Shown piece by piece: positions 54,100-58,665 of a DNA stretch of 58,665 nt. Each line of letters begins with the position of its first letter. The first letter of the stretch is position 1. The notes beneath the pieces are model-generated. The model was not told the origin of the DNA, made no database searches, and saw only the letters and a list, made by a program, of their open reading frames with translations. The position numbers were made by a program, and so were the translations under genes. Origin of the DNA: Rhabdothermincola sediminis (lineage in GTDB: Bacteria > Actinomycetota > Acidimicrobiia > Acidimicrobiales > Acidimicrobilacustridaceae); the NCBI RefSeq assembly GCF_014805525.1, contig NZ_JACFSZ010000020.1:1-58665 (forward strand), in the 5' to 3' direction.

Positions 54100-55493
54100 A
54101 ACCTGTGGATCGGCCACCCGCTCGAGGGCGCGGCGTACCTTCCTCGTTGAACGAAACGAGTGAACGCCGGGGCTGCAACCCCTGCGAGGAAGGCACGCCG
54201 ATGTTGACAGTAGTGACCGATGACGACGCCCGCGCGGAGATGCGCTGGGCGCTGGATGAGATCGTGTTGGAGGGCGCCCGGCGCATGCTGGCGGCGGCGC
54301 TCGAGGCGGAGGTCGACGCCTTCATCGCCGGGCTGGCTGACCGGCTCGACGAGCGAGGCCACCGGCTGGTGGTGCGCAACGGCCACGCCCAGCCGCGCAC
54401 GATCACGACCGCTGCGGGCCGTGTCGAGGTGCGCGCCCCGCGGGTCGATGACCGCCGCGTCGACCCGAAGACGGGTGAGCGGGCCCGGTTCCGCAGCTCG
54501 ATCCTGCCGCCGTGGGCGCGCAAGAGCCCGAAGGTGACCGAGGTGCTGCCGTTGCTGTACTTGCACGGCATGTCCAGCGGTGGCTTCGCACCGGCGCTGG
54601 AGGGGTTCTTCGGGTCCGCTGCGGGCCTGTCGGCGTCGGTGATCACCCGGCTGACCACCCAGTGGCAGGCCGAGCAGCGAGCCTTCGCCGAGCGGCGCCT
54701 CGATGACCGCGACTACGTGTACGTCTGGGCCGACGGGGTGCACTTCAACGTGCGGCTCGAAGAGGACCGCCTGTGCTGTCTGGTCATCGTCGGGGTCCGT
54801 GCCGATGGCACCAAGAAGCTCGTCGCGCTCGCCGATGGCTACCGGGAGTCGACCGAGTCCTGGGCGGATCTGCTGCGGGACCTCAAGCGCCGCGGCATGC
54901 GGGCCCCGGTGCTCGCCGTCGGGGACGGGGCGCTGGGGTTCTGGGGAGCGTTGCGCGAGGTGTTCCCCGAGACCCGCGGCCAGCGGTGCTGGGTACACAA
55001 GGCCGCCAACGTGCTCTCGGCGTTGCCGAAGTCGGCCCAGCCCACCGCCCGCAAGATGCTGGCGGAGATCCGCGACGCCGAGGACCGCGACGAGGCCGTC
55101 GCTGCGGCCAACCGGTTCGCCACCGAGTACGGCGCGAAGTGGCCCAAGGCGGCCGCCAAGATCACCGACGACCTCGAGCTGCTGCTCGCGTTCTACGACT
55201 TCCCCGCCGAGCACTGGATCCGCCTCAAGACCACCAACCCGATCGAGTCGACGTTCGCGACCGTGCGGCTGCGCACCAAGGTCACCAAGGGCCCCGGCTC
55301 GAGAGCCGCCGGCCTGGCCATGGCCTTCAAGTTGCTCGAAGCCGCACAAGACCGGTGGCGAGCCGTGAACGGACCCCACCTCGTCGCGCTCGTCCGAGCC
55401 GGCGCACGCTTCGACAAGGAGGTGATCGTCGAACGCGAACAAGCGGATCAGGAAGCCATCGCGTGATCAGCGGAACCGGCCGACCCACAGGTC
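54100..55493 (+). mobile_element. IS256-family insertion sequence
   Basis: About 1.4 kb with one transposase gene. Terminal inverted repeats are AACCTGTGGATCGGCC at 54100-54115 and its complement GGCCGACCCACAGGTC at 55478-55493 (14 of 16 pairs). The exact outer ends and the 8-9 bp target duplication are not certain. The left end is 60 bases from the restriction gene start; the right end cuts a cytochrome P450 gene, whose missing 3' part is not found on the left side. So the insertion was accompanied by a deletion or rearrangement. Confidence 0.85.
54201..55466 (+). CDS. IS256-family transposase
   Basis: A 421-aa mutator-type DDE transposase. It carries LPPWARKSPKVTEVLPLLYLHGMSSG, the first catalytic Asp in YVWADGVHFNV, the second in VGDGALGFWGAL, the WVHKAANVLSALPKS motif, and the third-residue region with TTNPIESTFATVRLRTKVTKGPGS. 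ATG 54201 follows GAGGAAGG. Full length and no visible lesions, so it is probably active. Confidence 0.95.
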   Translation: MLTVVTDDDARAEMRWALDEIVLEGARRMLAAALEAEVDAFIAGLADRLDERGHRLVVRNGHAQPRTITTAAGRVEVRAPRVDDRRVDPKTGERARFRSSILPPWARKSPKVTEVLPLLYLHGMSSGGFAPALEGFFGSAAGLSASVITRLTTQWQAEQRAFAERRLDDRDYVYVWADGVHFNVRLEEDRLCCLVIVGVRADGTKKLVALADGYRESTESWADLLRDLKRRGMRAPVLAVGDGALGFWGALREVFPETRGQRCWVHKAANVLSALPKSAQPTARKMLAEIRDAEDRDEAVAAANRFATEYGAKWPKAAAKITDDLELLLAFYDFPAEHWIRLKTTNPIESTFATVRLRTKVTKGPGSRAAGLAMAFKLLEAAQDRWRAVNGPHLVALVRAGARFDKEVIVEREQADQEAIA

Positions 55494-55499
55494 TTGACG

Positions 55500-56641
55500 A
55501 TTCCTCGCGTTCTCGCCCGCTCGATGTCGATGGCCTCCGCGTCGGTGAGCTCGTCCTCGTCGCGGTTCGCCGACACGTACCACATGAGCACCTGGTCGTC
55601 CTTGCCGATCTGTCGGCCCCGGATCTCGCAGTCACGGGTGGCGGTCCGTCGCATGTAGGGCAGCGGGGTCTGCCACCGGATGATCTCGGGGACCAGCCCG
55701 GCGATCAGCGACGGGTCCGCGATGAGCTTGTCGTACTGGTCGGGCTATCGGTTGAGCCCGTACACGCTGCCGGTCATGGTGTTACGGGTCGTGTCGTTGC
55801 CGCCCACGATCAGCAGGATCGGGTTTCCCACGGCGACGAGGGTGTCCATGTCCTTGGTGTCCTCGCCGTTTGCCATCAGGCTGACGAGGTCCTGCCCGTC
55901 GCCGCCGACGCGCTCGGCCGGAACAGAGCTCCCCGAAGTAGAGGGCCATCTCGGTGAGCTCTTCGCCCTTCTGCTCGATCGACTCGACGACCCCACCCGG
56001 CTCGGGGATGGCGAACACCACGTCGGACCATCGGGTGAGTTTGCGGCGTTCCTCGAGCGGGAAGTCGAAGAGGGCGGCGAGCATCAGGGTGGTGAGCTCG
56101 ATCGACACGGTGTCGACCCAGTCGAAGGTCTCGCCTTCGGGGAGCGCGTCGAGCACGGCGATGGTGCGCTCTCGGATGAGCGGCTCGATGTTGCGCAGGT
56201 TGCTCGGGGTGGACACCGACCGCACGGTCTTGCGGTGCCGGGTGTGCTCGGACGGGTCCATGGCGATGAAGGTCCGAACGAAGTCCTGCATGGTCAGGGC
56301 GTTGGAACTCGGCGGTGCACCGAGCGTGATGCCCCGGGCCGAGGAGAACGTCGCCCAGTCGCCGTTGATGGCCCGCACGTCGTCGTACTTGGTGATCGAC
56401 CAGTAGCGGCCGGCCGACTCGATCTCGTTCAGGTGGACCGGGTCCCCGGCGCGCAGGCGGGCGAAGTGGTCCTGCCAGCGGTCCTCGCTGAACAGGTATG
56501 GGTTGGCCGGTTGATGTCCTCCAGCGCGAGGTCGGCGGCGGCGCCGACTCCCTTGCCGAGCCGTGCCAGCTCGACGTCGGGCTCTTCGTTGTGGGCGTTC
56601 AGCAGCTCGCCGAGCCCTTCCTCGGTCACGTCTCCATTCAC
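55500..56641 (-). pseudogene. Cytochrome P450 with frameshifts, nonsense codon and lost heme loop
   Basis: Starting near GTG 56641, the pieces spell a P450 of the steroid/alkane type: PYLFSEDRWQDHFARLRAGD, YWSITKYDDVRAINGDW, DPSEHTRHRKTV, the I-helix GGNDTTRN and the ExxR motif EIIRW. Four lesions are visible. They are a one-base loss near 56505 after DIN, a frame change near 55925-55945, an in-frame TAG at 55745-55747 after YGLNR, and truncation at IDIERARTRGIV, where the IS256 end begins. The Cys heme-binding loop is gone. Confidence 0.9.
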
Positions 56642-56897
56642 GGGCTCTCGTCGTCCGTTGCGTATGAGTGCGGCTTCTTCGGCACCCTCGACCGGCCGAC
56701 GATGGATGCTAGGGGGTGAGCGCCGTCGCCTCGCGCCCCACCGGCGCACCGGCCTCACGTCGTGGCCCGGGAATCGATCGCCTCCCCGTGTCGACGGCCT
56801 GCTCCGGTTCCATCGCGGGTCGACCGTACCCCGGCCGCGCGGCTAGCGTCGCAGGCACCGTGAACCGCCTGGTTCGTGGACCGGTTGGGAGGGAACC

Positions 56898-57362
56898 GTG
56901 AAGATCCGCACTCCGATCCTGGCCGTCGCTGCGGTGGCCGCGCTCGCACTCGCCGGCTGCTCGAGCGACGACGGCACCCCGACGACCACCACCAGCACCG
57001 CTGCGTCGGGCGGCGCCACCACCACGTCGGCCGCCGCGGGCACCACGCCCGGTACCGGTGGCAGCTCCTCGGGCAGCGGCGAGATCGTCGGCTCGTACAC
57101 CGGCACGGTGACCCTCGCCGAGGGCAAGACCGTCCAGGTCGAGGGCGACCTCACCACCTGCACCATCCAGGACAACGGCGCCGAAGCCAAGGGCGAGGGC
57201 TTCGGCTTCACCCACAGCAACTACGACGGCAACCTGACCTTCACCGTCGAAGGGCGCGAGATCATCGCGTCGGGCCCGACCATCGGCCAGGGCGGCGGCA
57301 TGATCAACGTGACCGGGATGTCGGAGGGCACCGGGTTCGTGTTCAACATCACCTGCGGTTGA
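56898..57362 (+). CDS. Small secreted lipoprotein (LpqH-like fold)
   Basis: A 154-aa lipoprotein. GTG 56898 has GGGAGGG upstream. The signal ends in a lipobox cysteine (LALAGCSSD), followed by a Thr/Ser/Gly-rich linker to about residue 60, then a beta-rich domain with two cysteines (DLTTCTIQDNG and the C-terminal NITCG) that may form a disulfide, as in mycobacterial 19-kDa/LpqH proteins. The function is unknown. It is intact and lies between the P450 remnant and the IS3 element. Confidence 0.8.
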   Translation: MKIRTPILAVAAVAALALAGCSSDDGTPTTTTSTAASGGATTTSAAAGTTPGTGGSSSGSGEIVGSYTGTVTLAEGKTVQVEGDLTTCTIQDNGAEAKGEGFGFTHSNYDGNLTFTVEGREIIASGPTIGQGGGMINVTGMSEGTGFVFNITCG

Positions 57363-57472
57363 CTCGCCCGACGCGGGCGGCCTTTGCGGCGGGACCCCGA
57401 TGACCGTCACCGTCGTCCTGAACCGCCCTGGGTTCGTTGGAGGCTCCTGACCTTGGAAACGAGGGTGGTGTC

Positions 57473-57826
57473 ATGCCACGAGAGAAGTCGCCAGGGAAGC
57501 CGACGACGCGTCGCTGCAGCGAGGCGGAGAAGGATCAGGCTGTTCGGCTGGTGCGCCAGCTCCGTGCGGAGCTCGGCACCGAGCACGGCACGCTGTAGCG
57601 GGTCGCTGCCCAGTTGGGCTACGGCGTCGAGTCGGTCCGCAAGTGGGTCCGTGAACGCGATGTCGTCGACGGACTGGCCGGGCCGGAAGCGTTGAGGGTC
57701 CGCGAGTTGGAGGCCGAGAAGAAGGCGCTCGAGCAGGAGCTGCGCGAGACGCGCCGAGCGAACGAGATCCTGCGCAAGGCGTCGGCGTGTTTCGCCCAGG
57801 CGGAGCTCGACCGCCCATCGAAGTGA
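57473..57826 (+). pseudogene. IS3 transposase OrfA with amber codon
   Basis: A 117-codon frame: MPREKSPGKPTTRRCSEAEK, then a helix-turn-helix (VAAQLGYGVESVRKWVRERD) and a leucine-zipper coil (RVRELEAEKKALEQELRETRRANEI). An in-frame TAG at 57596-57598 replaces what is normally Gln in TLxRVAAQLG. Because TAG acts as a stop elsewhere in the window (xerC), this is most simply a CAG-to-TAG nonsense mutation. Confidence 0.82.
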
Positions 57827-58553
57827 TCGTCGGGTTCATCGACGAGCATCGGGACCAGCTCGGAGTCGGGCCGATCTGCCGTGCGTTGCAGATCGCTCCG
57901 AGCACCTACTACGCCGCCAAGAAGCGCGAGGTGGCGCCGTCGGCGCGTGCCGTGCGTGACGCGGTGATGATGCAGATCCTGATGGTGTTGTGGGTCACGA
58001 ACCGCAAGGTCTACGGGCCGGCAAGCTGTGGCGCGCCGCCCGCCGTGCCGGCCACGAGATCGGCCGGGACCAAGTCGCCCGCCTGATGCGGGAGCTGGGC
58101 ATCGAGGGCATCAGCCGCCGTCGCAAGACGATCTACACGACGATCCAGGATCCCGATGCGGTGCGGGCGCCGGATCTGGTGAACCGGAACTTCAAGGCGG
58201 CCGCGTCCAACCAGTTGTGGGTGACGGATCTGACCTATGTGCCGACCCGGTCGGGGATGGCCTACGTCTGCTTCATCGTGGATGTGTTCTCCCGCATGGT
58301 CGTCGGCTGGCAGGCATCGAAGTCGCTGCGCTCGGACCTGGCCATCGACGCGTTGGAGATGGCCAGAGCCTCTCGGGGTGCCGGCCGGCTGGTCGGCGTG
58401 GTGGCACACGCGGATGCCGGGTCGTAGGGCGAACTCAACTGGTCGTCGCAACACCTCACGATGATGGAGGTGTGGTTCATGGCGACGATGGGAGAGCGGC
58501 AGTGGCAGGTGCAGCTGTATCGGGGGCAGGTCCCGTCGCTAGGACTGTGCTGA
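57787..58553 (+). pseudogene. IS3 transposase OrfB, frameshifted and interrupted
   Basis: The start reads VIVGFIDEHRDQLGVGPICR and STYYAAKKREVAPSARA up to NRKVYG. Near 58015 one base is missing in a G run and the sequence continues in another frame as AGKLWRAARRAGHEIGRDQV. The rve domain then shows the first Asp in LWVTDLTYVPTRSGM and the second in VAHADAGS. TAG at 58425-58427 follows, again where Gln is expected, and the frame continues GELNWSSQHL to a TGA at 58553. The catalytic Glu region is not recognisable. Confidence 0.8.
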
Positions 58554-58665
58554 GCAAGGCGCCTTCGTGGGGTGGAGGGCGGCCGTCGGTCGTGGGAGGG
58601 GCGTCGTGTCGTCGGAGGGCGAGCGGGTCGCGGTGCGGGCAGATCGAAGGGCCGGGTTGAGGTGT

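Larger units (their letters stand above)
57419..58553 (+). mobile_element. Degenerate IS3-family element
   Basis: The left end TGAACCGCCCTGGG (57419) is a typical IS3-family terminus, followed by orfA and orfB in the usual -1 frame relation. Both genes carry lesions and no matching right terminus is visible before the window ends. The region from about 58430 onward may belong to a second decayed element. Confidence 0.75.

Noticed and set aside
57596-58427. Recoded amber codons or an alternative genetic code
   Set aside because: TAG ends the intact xerC gene, and no housekeeping gene contains an internal TAG, so nonsense mutation is simpler.
58430-58665. A second transposase gene at the right edge
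   Set aside because: Several short frames look transposase-like in composition but none gives a motif I can name, and the window ends before a terminus.

Overview
The window is high-GC DNA whose layout fits a deep-branching actinobacterium. The order rpsB-tsf-pyrH-frr-cdsA-dxr-rseP-ispG-proS-rimP-nusA-infB, the ffh-rpsP-khpA-rimM-trmD-rplS-DUF2469-yraN block, a WhiG/FliA-type sigma factor next to xerC-dprA-comM, and an iron-box heme locus all point that way. Acidimicrobiia is my best guess, but this is inference from gene content only. Starts are often GTG or TTG, and many neighbours overlap by 1 or 4 bases (TGATG, GTGA, ATGA), so long operons are likely.

Region 1 (1-38.05 kb) is a nearly intact housekeeping chromosome segment, mostly on the minus strand. 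From high to low coordinates it holds smc, a two-component system, an HtrA protease, ftsY, a BON protein, ffh, rpsP, khpA, rimM, trmD, rplS, DUF2469, yraN, a cytochrome c lipoprotein, comM, dprA, xerC, a sigma factor, a LytM-lipase fusion, then the translation, lipid and isoprenoid genes from rpsB to infB. Plus-strand islands are a 36-codon membrane protein with a zinc-finger partner and a histidine phosphatase (19.9-21.0 kb), and a MoxR-DUF58-VWA operon (30.8-33.8 kb). Three 62-bp tandem palindromic repeats separate cdsA from dxr.

Region 2 (38.1-43.7 kb) is a heme-acquisition locus behind an iron-box-like promoter: heme oxygenase, a secreted surface protein, and HmuT/HmuU/HmuV. It looks partly decayed. 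A DUF2470 gene has lost its 5' half, HmuU lacks the TM2 region, HmuV is cut before Walker B and joined to the tail of an HtaA-type surface gene, and that gene runs into a half DUF488 gene.

Region 3 (43.9-50.6 kb) carries a DUF4388 protein, a DUF302/MerE-like pair under a CsoR-type operator, a threonine-aldolase-like enzyme, a SnoaL-like protein, a deleted LLM oxidoreductase pseudogene, a VapBC-type toxin-antitoxin pair and a divergent ketol-acid reductoisomerase.

Region 4 (50.6-58.7 kb) is a defence and mobile-element island. A rhodanese lipoprotein gene behind a second CsoR-type operator is frameshifted and cut off. It is followed by a truncated PD-(D/E)XK nuclease, a Vsr endonuclease, a C5-cytosine methyltransferase and an EcoRV-family restriction enzyme. 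An IS256 element follows, and its far end cuts off a multiply broken cytochrome P450 gene. A lipoprotein gene and a degenerate IS3-family element close the window.

The main theme is contrast: the first 38 kb has essentially no broken genes, while the last 20 kb has about ten genes with deletions, frameshifts or nonsense codons.
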